Shown here: one piece after another, positions 13,201 to 27,510 of the stretch
How positions within the stretch are numbered: position 1 is the first letter of the stretch
How the letters are laid out: each line of letters begins with the position of its first letter
Position numbers and translations under genes: made by a program
Notes under the pieces: generated by a model
Databases searched by the model: none
What the model was told of the DNA's origin: nothing
Seen by the model: the letters and a program-made list of their open reading frames with translations, nothing else
Origin: Pholis gunnellus
Taxonomy: Eukaryota > Chordata > Actinopteri > Perciformes > Pholidae
Length of the DNA stretch: 64,000 nucleotides
Reading direction: 5' to 3'
Assembly (NCBI GenBank): GCA_910591455.2
Contig: OU342823.1
Span: 19,487,394-19,551,393, forward strand

Positions 13201-15310
13201 GTTTGCTGAGGCGATACATTGCAATGGCTCGAACTCTCGTCTGTTTTGTTACACTGACAAACCGATTTGTAACGTTCCTCAGATTCTTAACATAACAAAT
13301 TACATCAGCGGTCGGGTCGCAAAGAGACGTGAAAGAAAGATTTAAAGCAACAGATTTGAACCTTTTGAGCCGGATCTCCTGAACGTTCATGAAATGAAGC
13401 CTCGTGTTTTTATATACTAGCGTGTGTTCCTTTTGAAAAGGTAAAGAATGAGGTTTTCCTAACACAACACATGACGTATGTGGCGGAGAGGGTGGATGAT
13501 GAATGTATCTCCCTTAAATAACTCAGGTTTGATTCACGGCCACAACCTTTAGGGATCATCCTCATTCTACACTCACTTCTCATTTTAGCACATTCTGTGG
13601 CGATCAACTACAGACCAGACTGACCGGCTGTGGTTAGCGATGAGTAAAATCCTTCACATTATGGCCGACAACTGTCCTCCACCTCGAACGCAGACGCTCC
13701 AATCATAGCGTAGCATCGGCCAGCTACAACCAGAGTCTGACCGCTAACCGGATCTGCTCCATAGACTCTCGTGCAATCATTTCAGATATTCATTTTCAAG
13801 CTGGTTTTGTGGATTATGAGCTAGTTATGGTTTAAACGTTGTATAATAGTAATGAAGCTCAAGTTCAGTCAGGAAGACACTCGCTTATCATCTCTGTCTC
13901 TCCTCTCCTTGTAATTACTCTAGCAGCTGATTGGGGGGCGTGCACTTTTAAGTAACCAACCAGATTCTGCACGCAGTTTCCTTAAGCCAATCATATCGTT
14001 GCTGTCAAACTTTAAAAGTGTTCTCTCTGCTGCTGTCAGTTGTGATTTCAGCGTTAAGCAGACGCGACCCTCCTCCACCCCAGTCACCTCCAGTCAGCAT
14101 CACAGTCGTGCTCCTGATTCATCATCAGATTGCAGCGACTCCTTTCACCAGCAGCACCAGGGTCTGGACTCCAGGGGGGGATTAGGCCTATTGGACCTCA
14201 GTGACAGTACTTCAGGATGGAGTCCAATCGCCAAAGACTTTGATATTTGATGCATGTGTAATAAATCATTGTTCATCAGATTGGGAGATTGGAAAGAGAT
14301 ATACGCTGTTAAAACCTTTCTATGTAAAAAAAAAACCATTAGCAGAGTACGTTAGCACATATCCCTTAATTTCCTTGTCTTCTGTCTCGATCGCTGGGTG
14401 ATGCGGTGGTTCACTTGTACACTGTGATCTGTAGGCTTTAGCTTCTATCTTCATCTCATCAGCAAAGAGCCTTTGGGCCCCAATAGAGTGTGTAACCCCA
14501 AGTCAATACCAGCATGCAGGGCGTGCAGCCTCATTACCATGTCAACTACCGCCGCTGTTAACTTCCCTCAGCGTCTGATACCGAGGCGTCCTTTAGTGTC
14601 TGTGGTACAAAGCGGCGGTATTTGACCACCGACGGGTTGTTACGTCGCTGTGTGCTTTTATGAACTTCACTGTTTCTCCCGCTCTTCATCTCCCATCTGC
14701 TGCGAGTGTGCTGCTATCGGTGTGCCAGGGCCTCGCTCAAGGACCAGTACTGTAAATAATGGCTTTAAAGCTGCACTTTCTACTATAACAATGCATCAAA
14801 TTACAATGTATAAAATGAAATGGGTGGGTTGTAGTCATGAACCTACAGAGGTATCACCTCCGCAGTTCCTATTGTGTCTGCCGGGTTAAAACAACTAATG
14901 CAGGTTTGTTTTACATTTAAAGTTCTTTTCAGGTGATTAACTGGTAAAAACTGAACGCCTGCACAAAATAAAGCAACGCAGTGCAATGCCTTTGTGAGAC
15001 TTATGTTGAAATGTGGTTGAGATCGGTGTTCCTGTTTGGTTTTTGCTGTTATTCTTGTTCAGGTCCTTCACGATTAAAAAGTCAAATGTTATGTTGACAA
15101 GATCTGAACACCTTTTTTCCCATTTCTATAGGAACATTGTGTGTTGCTTTGTTCTTATTCTTTGTTGAATAAAATGTAAGACAACATCTTCAACAAGCGT
15201 AGTTCCCCTCAGATGCCCCGCCGTCTCACAGACAGAAGATAAGAATCTATCATAACACCGGCTAACATAAGGAGAAATAGGTCACATTAAGGATATGAAC
15301 CTCTGCTTGG

Positions 15311-15311
<1 letters not shown>

Positions 15312-15349
<38 letters not shown>
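15312..15349. repeat. (TG)19 microsatellite
   Basis: Uninterrupted TG tract of 38 bp. Confidence 0.97.
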
Positions 15350-15354
<5 letters not shown>

Positions 15355-18300
15355 TCTCTCAGCAGACTCCACAGATAATGCTCCCCTATCTCTTCTCCAT
15401 TTAGTGCCGCCATGCCTCTGTCTGGGTTCCACCGACTCTGCCGCCTCGGGGGAAATAAGGATACGGCTCTCAGGTTCCCAGCAGGCCCAACATATGGAAG
15501 CTGCTCTCTCATCCAGTAGAGATGAATTCATCCCAAACTCATCTCCTCACACAGATTAATTTGGCAGACACGGCGAGGCAGGTGGAAAGTGTTGAGCAGC
15601 ATCTGCATGTGTGTGTGTGTGTGACTGATGTGGATACTTTGCATTTGTGTATCTCCCTTCTGTGCTGCTGAAGGCCTAGGTGATGGAAAACGGAATGAGA
15701 TGTCAGCCTATTGTTATTTATTGTTATCCCTGTGTTATTATTAGTCTCAGAAGTGAAGGAAGGGAGATACATAACTTATTGTGACAGTATAGACCTGTAT
15801 AGACCTGACCAAGTCATTTTAGTACTTTAGTGCAAAAAAACGATAAGATAAATACTGATCAAGGCTTATCAGGAAGTTGAGTTTAAATTAAAGTAATTAT
15901 TAAGAACTCCTTTTTCCTCTTCCCTGTTGTGCTTTTTATAAATCCAGATTGTTTTGGTGTGAGCTGCCTCGTGTTGGAGACATCGGCCGTAGAGATATCT
16001 GACTTGTCTCCGGTATAATGGAACTAGACGGCACTCGGCTTGCGGTGCTGAAAGCTGAAAAATATAGACATTTGAAAAACTCACCACCGGTGTCTATTTC
16101 CAGAAATCATACAGCCGCTCACACCAAAAGAATCTTGAGTGATAAATACCACTACAGGTAAGAGGAAAAATATGTCTTTTTTTTTCTTTTCTTTTTTAAA
16201 ATTTAAAAAATTTAAAAATGTTTAAAATTTTAAAAAATTTTTAAATTAAAGGCAAATGTAAATGAGTAGGAACAATGTAAATGTTAAACTAGGTATGGTT
16301 GATATCAAGATATTACGGTATACCAGTGTAATTACAAATCCATGAGGTATGATTTTCAGTACAGTCAAAAACAAAGATGTTCCTTGTTCTAGTAAACTGA
16401 TGAGGAGATGCTGCATCACAAGCCCAGCAGCCCAACTGAACATTTCTAGTCGTCATTTTCCTTTAAATTCTTACGATTTCAAGGCCTATGTGCTGGAATT
16501 ATGATTTAAATGAATGATTGTTTCTAAAGCAGTATCTGTTTGAGTTGAACCAATGTTTTAGCTAGAAGCCCATGGCTGGCTTTGATATGTGTGTCAATGG
16601 AGAGTAAACCCTGACCCTTTAATATGAAATCTTATCTTTTCTAGTGACTCTCATGGTGAATAAATCCAATGCAGACGTTGCTGCCTCTGAACCCATAAAT
16701 GTGCCTCCGCACTGGACTGATTTACACCTCCGAACATAAAACTAGCTCGGACACAAACAGATGGCGAGAGGGTCGAGTGCATCTTCCGCGCTCTACTTCT
16801 AAATTCAGAACTGAGGGCAGATTTGACTGTAGAAAATAATAATGATAATAACAACAGAGAAACTAGTTCAGCCTTCAGGCCCTTGGCTCAGCTGAAAAGT
16901 GAAACCATATGGTTGGATACACAATCCGCCTTGATCATCCAAACAAACCAATTCTGCCATTTACTGGTATAGCGGCTTCCACCAGACAGAAGTCAAACGC
17001 TTCACTGCCTTCCTGCTTTTGGGCGGAATGATGGTAAAAGTAAATGGATTTGGGGTTTGGGGGGTTGGCTCATGGTAATGTGCGGTAATCTGCTCTTTTT
17101 AATTATAAAAGTATGATGAAGAATATATTTATGAGCAAACCCCACAGTGAAAGCAAAAATCTAACTTTTTAAATTTGAACTTTGACTATAACCGAGAGAG
17201 TCAGAGCAGCTTATTTATTGTCAGACCCATGAAATGTATCAAAAGGAGCACATTCATAATGCAATACGCTTCCAGAACTTATTCTGAATGAGACTTTCAA
17301 CTAAACATGCTTCAAAAACAAGCGTCTCCAGTGGTCACTTGGTAAACAATAAAAAATGAGGAAATAGCAATAAAATGAAACAGTACATAAAATACAATAT
17401 TCACAGGATAACAAAGACGCTGAATGACGATTAACTGCAGACTGTTGCACCGTGATTCCAAGGATTCAGTGTTTTCCTCTGTGCGGGAAAACCAGGGACC
17501 TCAAAACCTCATCAAAGACACGACGGCTCTTTACACCGGCTGCCGACATGTTGGTCTGCAATTTGTGGCAGAGGTTAATAACCACTGTGGCTGCTATCTG
17601 ATGGTTTTCCAAGGGTGATGAGAATCTGTGTGAAAAGAGGACAGAGGACAACATGTCACTGGCCCTGGTTCACTGCTGAGTGCTTTTTTCTTCTTCTTCT
17701 TTGCTTTTGGGACAGCAAACTGAATGTTACAGTCTTGTTCCCCCAGTCTTGAATGGGGCAATTGAGCACCGCTGCACTACCCATGTTTACTGAGATTGAT
17801 GCTGCAGACTTGACTGCTAAAGTGTAAAAACAGAGTATCTGCATTAAATCATGGCTTCACCAGAAAGTAGAACAAAATTCAAATGTGCGGTTTTGCAAAA
17901 TGTTTTCTAGAAGCTCGGTAACGTAGTGGCTTCCTGTATCGTTAGCGCTAGTTAAAGCTAACCACCAGCTAACTCTTTACATGCTGGCCGGACAGAATTC
18001 TGCAAGCACAAACTGTCGACAACATTTCTTTTAATTTAATTTTGACTATTTTTACTAGTTGTCTTATTTTGCCGGAATGAATATAATTTCCTAAACTAAA
18101 GAGTTTTATTCCACATGCTAACTAGTGAGCTTGTCAGCGAACGGCATCATTGCACCGTGGACTCCTGTCTCGTAACTGTTAACAAACCAACGCTCTGTCT
18201 CGGATCAGTTTATACTCTGACAGAGGAGGTCAATAAAGCAACACAGCTCATACGCAACAACATCCATTCTGGACTATTTGGCTAAATAAAAGGTCCGCAC

Positions 18301-19624
18301 GATCACTAATGTGAGGGACAAAGTTCACTCAAGTTGAACTTAATGCAAAAAAGCTAAAATATATATATTTTAAATGCCATTGTGAGCAGCAGTTACCTCA
18401 CATGTTTGAGGCAGCAGAGGAAGGCTTCATGCTGGAGATGGAGCCAGGTATCCCGACTGCATAAGCGCTGCCAGTTGTTGCTGCCACTGGTGTCTCATGA
18501 GTCATTCATCAAAGGTTCCCGCTGCCAGTTCTGCTCCTAAATCCTTTCTCTGTATATTTGGATGTATTTACATTTTTTGCAGTCATTTAAGAGCTAATAT
18601 GACATAAATATGGCACCCTTTGTGAGGAGAACCTGCTAAACGCTGATTATGAGGTTTTCTTTTTTGCAGAGCAACAATAAAAAAACGAGTAATGAATGAA
18701 TTCCACGTTGCCTCTCCCAGAACGGCTTTGGAAACATTAAATATATTAAATAACCGACAGCGTTGCACAAGGCCCTGCTCCTACTGCTGAGACCCAAATT
18801 GGCCCTCTGTGTGAGTCCTTTGTAGCTTTAGGTGGCTGCTGTTGTCTTTAGCCCAATGTGGACGGGATTAGTTATACAGAGGGTGGTGTGGTAATGTTGT
18901 CATTACTGGAGCAAGTCTATAAATCAAGCCACATTTGCCTCATCGGTCTCCTTTTTCTCCCCGGCTTTGTCGTGTTTCTGTGACAAACAGATTTATGTCT
19001 CCTGCTTTCTGTGCCGTGAGAGACGTTCAGTACTTTAACTGTTCAAACTCTGTGTGTGAAAATGTAAACATGTGATTTTCATTGTGAGGACTGTAAATGG
19101 AACAGACTCTCATTGCTAAAATGTTAAAACTGCTTCTACACAGACTTCTCACCCTGTTCAAATTGTCAATCAACAAGATGTTGAAATACTTGTTCCGTGT
19201 TGTGTCTTTTTTGACAGCCTGTATGAATCCTGGGGGATCAGACTGTAATGAAATTCAACAAAATGCATAAAATCCTGTGCAAAATGCGCTCAAGTCAAAC
19301 TAAAGATCCATCAAAATGGCGTTTTGAAGCCTTGAGTTCGGCATTTTAACAATCACATCTTGGCTTTTTGCAAGCAGAAGTGAAATCAGATGGGGGGAGA
19401 TAAGTACAACCGAAGGCTGAATAAGACATTTGTAGACCAAAAAGGTTCAAATACATTTTCATGAACTGAAAACACACTGTAAAAAAACGGCAGAAATTGT
19501 AAGACGGAAAACACAAACAACTCTCGCTGTGGCAGCATCCTCCCAATCATGAGGCTGCCACACTGTAGCAAACCCGACTTTATGTTCTATTTTACTCTGA
19601 ATGGGACCATGACATATGCTGTAA

Positions 19625-19840
19625 CTAGTAATGGAGACCATAAACTCAATGTCTTCAATGTTTACCATTACAAACTAGGCTAGCAGTAGGGCAATTGTCT
19701 CATAGACTTCTATACAATCAGACTCTGTCTTGCAACCAGCAGAGTCGCCCCCTGCTGGCCATTAGAAATAATGCAGGTTTAAGGCACTGCCATGTTTACT
19801 TCACTTTGCAGAGCTGGAAATTGTCGCTTGTTCATGTTTC
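19625..19840 (+). repeat. dispersed repeat family B, copy 2
   Basis: Contains ggagaccataaactcaatg, caatgtttaccattac, tctcatagacttctatac, gccccctgctggccattaga and aatgcaggtttaaggcac, followed by an attgtcgcttg end. These align in order with the copy at 5690-5910. Confidence 0.75.
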
Positions 19841-21807
19841 AGTCCTTTCCTCCTTCGAAATGGCCTGGATACTCTTTCTCCTCCTCCTCTCGTCCCCATG
19901 CTTGTCTCTCTGAAGCTCTCGTCCTCTGCAGCTCTCTTTTTTTCACCACGCCACTGCTCATGAGCGTGACATGCCTCCTCATTTTCTCAATGGTCTGCCC
20001 GTCCTACTGACGCCCTGTCACTTTCTTCTGCTAGATCGGCGTCTCCTTCTCCGCGCCTCGCCCCTCAAACTTTGAGTCTCTCAGTCCTCAGTCATCTTAT
20101 CTACCCCTGCTGTCCTCATGCTCAGCTCATCTATCTGTCACTTACCCAGCGATCTGAGGGGCAGATGAAGACACGGGGATGATCTGAGGCACGCACAAGA
20201 AAAGAAGGGTGAGTTGTGTTAATAAACCCTCTCGGTTTCTTGTCACTCAAACTGTTAGACTTTAACTCAGATACAAAAAATTCACAGATAAGAAATATTT
20301 AATTTCATCCACTTAACGGATTAATTGTAGATTGAACCTAAGTGTAGAACATGCTCATGGAATATCTTAAGATATGAAGGGTTATGCCCTTTTGTTAATA
20401 TATAAGAGTAATTAACGACGTAGAGAGTGAGATTGTAACTCCTGTAACTGTAAAACCTGCTCTGGTCATGACATTAATGACGAGTTAGTGGTTATCTGGA
20501 AGAATGTGACATTAACAAGAAGATTATGCAATCAAAGGCTGCACCAAATTGAAAAAAAAAATTGGCATTGCTGTTAACATTGTTCTGCGATATATATCGC
20601 ATTATGAAAAAATACCGGAATGTGTCACGCTCTAGGGGACTCCAGGGGCCCGCAGCCCCAGAAGTACATTTTGCTACATTTTAAAGTGAAATGCATCAAG
20701 CCGACCTACAGCTGGCCACGGCAGAAAAATCTCATTTTGGAGAGATCCCACGAGGGAATCTTCCCACACCGAGCAGCCGACCCCGACCCACCAAGTTGAA
20801 TTTATTCAGTTCATTATGAAACTGTGGTGGTCCGACCTAGACTGCAATCAATGGTAAATACACTGGATTTGTGAAGATGAGAAACGTGCAAGTTTCCCAT
20901 TTTTGTATCAAGCAACATGTCGCATGACGTGTTTAAATACATTTGCTTGCATTGCATGTCCTACAATGTCACTATTGTGACATATACTATATACGCACAT
21001 GCGCACATAGTCATGTCTAATGTAATCACTGGTCTATTAACACCATTAAATTAAATTAAGCATTCTTTCATGTGAATGAGTTGACGCTACCTGTAATGTA
21101 CTGTAGATAGCTATAAGCTCAGGCATGTTTGAAGTCTGACGCTGATGAAATGCTGCTGATCATTTTGTGACAGTGCAGTAGTCTCTGTAGCAGCCCTTGA
21201 TGAACCATCCAATAACGCCCAGCTTATTAATGATTATGGCAAAATGGACGTTTTTGAATCAAGGTTGTAGCAAAAAATGACGAGTATGACAAGTCACAAA
21301 AATGTTAGTCGCATCAGTAAATCTTTCAACATTGCTCATATTGAGCTGCATCTTTCAACTTTGTATGGTTATGTTGTCAATTTCTTACTTGGGACTTATA
21401 CCGGGGCATCATACAGCAGATACAGAGGAGTACAGTTGATAACTGGTAGTGAAAGTACAAACAGAAACACCACCGCTTCATTCGCTCTTACTCAACTCTT
21501 TGAACCAGACACCCATTTAATGCCACCGCGCCGCAACAGTTTTTTAAAAAGGATTTTTAGGACAGTTTCCATTAATCTTCGCCATTAATCTTCGCCATAT
21601 GCAGCACAACTGTCACAAACAAAAAGCCAACTCACAAACCAATTACATGTCGGCGCGGGGAAGAAAACACGCGGGCGCAGCGACTCGATTAGATGGATGA
21701 CAAAATGAAACAACAGAAAGGAAACAAATTACACTGTGTCAGCGACGGAGTCAAAAACACCCAAAGGGACGAAGGTGGAGCCGCCTCACACAGCTCGGCT
21801 CACCGCC

Positions 21808-21874
<67 letters not shown>

Positions 21875-22619
21875 TACTCCTCACAGCTGCTTCTCTCTGA
21901 GTGATGAGTCAAGTGAATCATTCATTGGCAAAAACAAACACATTTGCTGGAGCGCTGCGGCGCCGTCATCTGGTGTCATTTTTAACATTTCTTTTTTTTG
22001 TGAATGAAGTGCTTTGCGGTGCCTGCAAGTGATGTAGAATATAATGTAAATCACATCAAGAGGCAGATATGGGACGGGCATTTGAAGTCATTCCAGTATT
22101 TGATTACTTACTTTATTACTTATGCTTATTATTATTGAGGGCTCAGTGTGCCAGTCATCCGTGTCTGTAGGACAGCTGTCTTCAACTCCCAGTTCTGAAT
22201 GAAAGGACAAGTGACTGTTACACATGACTGGAGGTATGAGCTGTCCATGAGTCTGTTCCACAGTATTAACACACGGGTACCCGCTAGGTGTTCTGCTTAC
22301 TAAAAGTACATTGACACAAACAGCGTTATTTATGCTTTGTTGTTATGTTATGGACTCCATATCGTGTCTATTTTACTCTGTGGTATTGAGAATATTCAAT
22401 ATTGATACTTTTACTTTTGAAACTTCTCCTTCAAACAACTGGATTTATTCAAGTTTCTCACCATTTTACATTAGAGAGTACGTGTGAACACATCATGATA
22501 ATGTTATAATTTACCTTCGCCCAATACTCATTTTCAGCCTGAATGCATCATAATTATAATTGGCCGGAACCTTCTTTCACTGTCCTTTAGCCACTTTACC
22601 AGCTCTCCTCCAGAACGTG
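19841..22619. other. non-genic, one microsatellite and a short palindrome
   Basis: Contains the (AC)30 tract and a perfect 14-bp palindrome gcgatatatatcgc at 20587-20600, of a kind often seen inside fish DNA transposons. No gene recognised. Confidence 0.6.
21811..21870. repeat. (AC)30 microsatellite
   Basis: Uninterrupted AC tract of 60 bp. Confidence 0.98.
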
Positions 22620-22875
22620 TCGACACGGGTTGGTTGTTTACTGTATAACGTTATTGGAGTTTGGCGACTCAAAAATCAGAATAGCCGATTTAGTGATCGC
22701 ATATTTTAACGATCGTGCAGTAAAACTTTATTTCCCCACTGTGATGGTTCCGGTAAACTGTGTAATTAATCTGCAGTTCACATGTGTGCCGAACCGTGAG
22801 GGGGGATCCGTATGGATCACGGATCAACCGTGGTCGGTTACACCACGAGTAAAAACTAAACGAGACTCATACAGA
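22620..22875. mobile_element. possible degenerate non-autonomous DNA transposon
   Basis: The segment contains ggatccgtatggatcacgga and tcaaccgtggtcggttacac, resembling a teleost repeat family that ends near a CACCCCTAGT-type terminus. Only one copy is in the window, so the assignment relies on recognition. An 86-codon open frame (22630-22890) over it looks fortuitous. Confidence 0.3.
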
Positions 22876-23156
22876 GAATTTGCATTTTAATGCCAGACTG
22901 AAGGATCTGCACACAAGAGCTCCGGCGCAGATTCACTATCATAAAGATTTTATTAGAAAGCTATGCATTATCTTGTCTTATTATCGTCTGCAGTCTCGGG
23001 AATGGCCCATTTTTATGGCCCCTTTTAGCCTGCTGCTCTGACATTACATCAGTCACCCTGCCAGCGACACGCGCTCCTCTGTCGCCAAGACGGATCTTTT
23101 TTCGCTCTTTTTTCGTTTCATTCTTTATTCCTTCCTCTCTTGCGCTTTAACCCAAA

Positions 23157-23178
23157 ACACACACACACACACACACAC
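23157..23178. repeat. (AC)11 microsatellite
   Basis: Uninterrupted AC tract. Confidence 0.95.
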
Positions 23179-23539
23179 TTACACTTCTATCAAGTTGTGC
23201 TCCAGATGTGATAGCCAAGAGTGGTGGACTGGCTACAAATTATTCATGATGTAATTAGCCAGTGGGGAAATCTTATTAGAGAATCTTGACTTAGACCTCA
23301 GGGAAACTTTAAGCAATTCTTCAAATAATGGGTTAGGCATCCAAATAATATCCCTGACCCATTTCTGTTCTCCCATGGGCGAGGCCGACTCAACCACTGC
23401 TAAGAAACGAGGAAACATATAATGTTTGATCCTGAACCAGGTTCAGCCCCTACAGAAGCTGACTGTATTTGATAATGCAAGAGGACGGTGCATACGATCT
23501 ACCTTTCATTGTGCAGAGGTAGAGCAAACCTACTTGTAT

Positions 23540-23690
23540 TAGCTCTTTCAATATATCATGCCGGGAATCTTTTTCCTTATCCGATGGGTGGGTCCAAGGA
23601 CGGAGGATGTCGTATGCTTGTAAAGCCCTCGAAGGCTAATGTGTGCTATCGGGCTATACAAATAAAATCTAATTGAAAATTGAATTAAGT
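23540..23690 (+). repeat. LINE/SINE-like 3' tail (gggctatacaaataaaat type)
   Basis: tttttccttatccgatgggt is followed by ggaggatgtcgtatgc, tgtaaagccctcgaaggc and gggctatacaaataaaat, then aattgaaaattgaatt. This series resembles the 3' end shared by many teleost L2/CR1-type LINEs and their dependent SINEs. Only the tail is clear; a 5' body was not delimited and no reverse transcriptase frame is present. Confidence 0.55.
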
Positions 23691-26600
23691 TTATTAGATC
23701 AGTGATCCCGCTCGTTGTCTCCTGATACTGACTTCAGTATCTCAATTCACTCTGCAATATTAGGGCTGGACCCAAATAATCATGATAATATAATTCGGTG
23801 GGTTGGTATTTGGCTTTCAATTTTGTTACTCAGGTATTTACTTTTTTGTTTTTAAACCCTGCAGGATTACAAACATGCATAAAACACACCGAACCCTTTG
23901 GAACATGCTTTCGAATCGATGGCGAATAAAAAATACAAACAAGACTCCAGAATAACAGAACGCTGAAACACGAATGCCTTTAATTCAACCAAAACACACT
24001 TGTTGCAGCGCTACGCCGTCATTTTAGCCGAGAACAGAGAAATATCAGGCTGAGTCCTTCCCGACTTGCTGTATGCCATGAAGACAAGCCGAGCCAGAGC
24101 CCTCGTTGCTGTTGCTTATATCGGGCATTCTCCGACGCAACCCACGGGGAGCTTGGACCAAAGGGGCCGAGTGAAGGCCGAGTGAAGGCCTCCACAGGCC
24201 GCGTTACGCACCGGCTAGCAGCCAGAGAGGCCGCCTCAAAAACACGCAGGATTCAAGGATAATTTATGTTATTATGCAACACAGGGTTGCACAAAGAAAT
24301 GCAGTTGTAGCTCATTTGCTTCACAAAGAAAAAACATGACAAGCAAAACAAAAACAGTGGAACATTCCTTTTTTTAAATCTGCATCAGGAGGAATGTAAA
24401 CAGCAGCAATTCTCTGAGTAACAGTACGGCTGACATCAGGGAATCACCGTCCACTGACTGTGTTTGAGCACCAAGCATCATTGATATTAATATTCTCTCT
24501 TCTTTAATTGTTTCTGCATGCTTTGTAACGGGTAAATAATGCAGAACTTTGTAATTTAAAGACTTTGTATCTGTCCAGGGACTACATATGACAAATAGCC
24601 TCTTGGCTAACTCCGGCGGAATTCACAGGAATGTTTTATTAATGTGCACGGTCCCTACCAAATAAACCAATAAATACAAAATGTAAATAGGAGTTTTCTT
24701 GTCCCATCAGAGTCCTGTGTCTGTCCTGCAGTCTGCCAGTAAAGATCTTGATCTGGGAGGCCACGATGGATCCAGGTCTCTGTAAAGATGCGGGCACAGA
24801 CAGTCACAGCTGTTGATGGGTGAGCATGAATTTCCATGCAACTGGGCGTCAGGCAGCAGCAGAATGAGTTGTGATCATCTGACAGTCGGCTCCTCACAAA
24901 TTATTTCAATCCCCACGCTTCCTACTCCGAAGCTGATGAGTGTATTATATATGCCTTATGCTTCAGCAATAAAGACAGAAAGCAATAACAAACAACTACA
25001 AATGCAAAAATGTAGCAAAATTAATTGAAGATACTGGCTCCCATAAATGTGTTATGGGGAGATGGCCCGTAAACGTGACGTCTACACCAGCACACAAAGA
25101 GGGACGAGGACACGCTTTGCACATAAAGAGGCGTGTGAGCATCGTTCACACCAGGAGTAAAACTCATCTTGAATTCATCACAGTTTTGTTTGATAAAACG
25201 CGTGAGACAGAGAAATTTTGCCGCTTTAATGACACATGCTGCCTATAACCGAGTGTTAAAGCACCTCCTCCAGTCACATCCATCCCCAGCGCGCTGTAGC
25301 CGCACCAGTCTGGCGGATCGGATTGATCCATCTCTAAATTAGTACATTCATACACCCAACGACACCCTGTTCACATCAAATAATACCTGCAGCATTCCCT
25401 GCTCCGTGAAACACGACGACTGGTACAACACTAAGAAGAGCTAAATTGTCAGCGTGCTGTTTTTATCATCTTCTGGGGTGCAATAGACATTGCAACTTCT
25501 TGGAGTTAAAAGGTATGCAGAAGTTCATACTTTTCCATCGCCTTTTCTCTTCCACAAAACACTTTTTCTTCGTGCATCAATAATGTGATACTGAAGGTGT
25601 AATTGCATGTTGTGTGTTTGCATCTCAAGCTTTGGGGAGATTCCAAACTGTCCAGGGGCGGTTTCCTGACAACCTGTCATTGTGCTTCAGGATCTGTGAT
25701 TTCCACTTCTCACTGCTACTCCTACCAGTGTATTTGACGCTGCACCCATATGGACTTTATCCTGTAATCCACATTGATTCCCTACACCAGTCAGCTCAAC
25801 ACTGCTCTGAGCTATTTCACAGGCAGCTGACCAATAATGCAAAATTCAAAAGGAATGAAAGTTCAGCAAGCATTTCAGCTCAATCGTTAGAATACGGTTG
25901 GATGTTAAAATGCCTCACTAGAACCATTGGACACAGAATGCAGTTATATAGTGCAGGTGTTAAAGCATTTTCCTCGAACGCTGTACAGTAGCGTGATGCT
26001 TAGTCACGCGCTAAGAGCACAGGAACCGGTGAATTGCATGACTGGAGGGGATAGGGGAATTGAAACAGGATGCAGCTCACTGTTTTAAGTTTATTATTAA
26101 GTAAATTCCCAGCATTCGAGATGTGGGGAAGGAAGAAGATGGCGTGTTGTTGAATGAGATTTAGTTTAAAAACAAGAACCAACTGTTCCGTACTGACCAT
26201 AATGATTTCAGAGCCCTGCTGCTCCTCTTCCTCTGCATTTAACAAGCTTTCTGTCTGACATCATCTTGGCCTCCATGAAGCCCTGCTGTGGTTGAGTATG
26301 AGTGTGATACAGTATGTTCATCCTAACTGGATAATACTTTGGTTTTGTAGCAAACCAACTCTTCACATCTGGTGAGAAATAAAAGTCGCTGGGACGGCTC
26401 CTGGGGGGGAAATGACTGTTCCTTTTTATACCCCGTCCCATCAGTCTGAATGACACGGTATCACAAAGTCCTCTCTCCACACACTGCACATTTTATTGCC
26501 AACTGTTCTTTCCTGCATCACTCAACACCTCCTCAAAGGCAGCTCTGATATTTTGGGAGTCCTTCTGAATGCAGCGGTGGCAGAACATGTTCTATTCTCG

Positions 26601-27478
26601 CCGTGTACTTTTGGTACTTTGTGTTTGGTCCCTTTTTAAAAAAGGAATGAAAGAAAAGGTATATCCCTCTTCCACCAGCTTCCGTTGTTTACCCGTAGCC
26701 GATGGCTGCCTTTATTTCACTCATAAATCTTATTGTCAGCCTTTGACTGGTAGATTGAGCAGACAAAATAGGCTGCGATACTCTGAGCCTAGAAGGAGTT
26801 TGTTCCACGACATTACACCGCTGTTTGCAGGATGCCTCCATCCTGAGAGAAGTGGTCCTGTTCCAGCGGGGAGACAGGAAGAGAAGGGAAATAGATCTAA
26901 GAATGCAAGGCCTCGCTCTGCACGCTTGGAGGACGTCAGCCGGTGTTTTTTACGATGTGACTGAGGTCAGTCGTTAGCTCCTCGGCAGTGCGACCTTGTC
27001 TTCGTGCAGTTTCCTTACATTGGAAACTATAACATTCAGGTCTGCACTCAGAAAAAAGAAAACTCCATTCCAAGAAAGAGCAAGCAGACTTTTATCTAGA
27101 ACTGCCAAGTCTTTGAGATGATTTAACCTCCTGTTACTATTATTTGTTCAGCACTTTTGAAGCATGTTTGCTAATTCGCTCATAGACATCCTGTATGCAT
27201 GGCTTTTAGTTCTGGCTTTGCGATCCACCTTTCCATCATGTCATGAACCCCGACACCTACGGGGATGGAGGTGCACCTCAGGACCGAATGGGCAATTTAA
27301 TGAGCGCCAGGTGGCGTTCTGGCAGTGATGTTACAAAGCGTTCGACGATGTTCCACTCAGCCCCCGTCTTGCACGGATGCCTCCAAAGCCAATTCTTCTT
27401 TTTTTAATGGAAGGCATCTGGATATATGAGCATCTTCTGATGGCACTCCTGTGATGATCCCAGGCAGATGGAGCAGCA

Positions 27479-27510
<32 letters not shown>

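Larger units (their letters stand above)
5911..19624. other. non-genic, microsatellites and short frames only
   Basis: Apart from the listed microsatellites and homopolymers I see no gene. The longest frames (12156-12572 minus and 13064-13465 minus, about 135 codons) lack recognisable motifs. An A/T-only palindromic patch lies at about 16190-16250, and TTAGC-like scraps occur near 11440-11590 and 17940-18140. Confidence 0.65.

Noticed and set aside
13064..13465. 133-codon minus-strand open frame
   Set aside because: No recognisable domain, no repeat-element motif and no splice context; its length is compatible with chance in 64 kb.
13999..14250. Ser-rich 83-codon frame
   Set aside because: Looked briefly like a low-complexity N-terminus of a mobile-element protein, but no conserved core follows.
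26569..26964. 131-codon plus-strand open frame
   Set aside because: No domain or signal sequence recognised, ordinary composition and no neighbouring exons.
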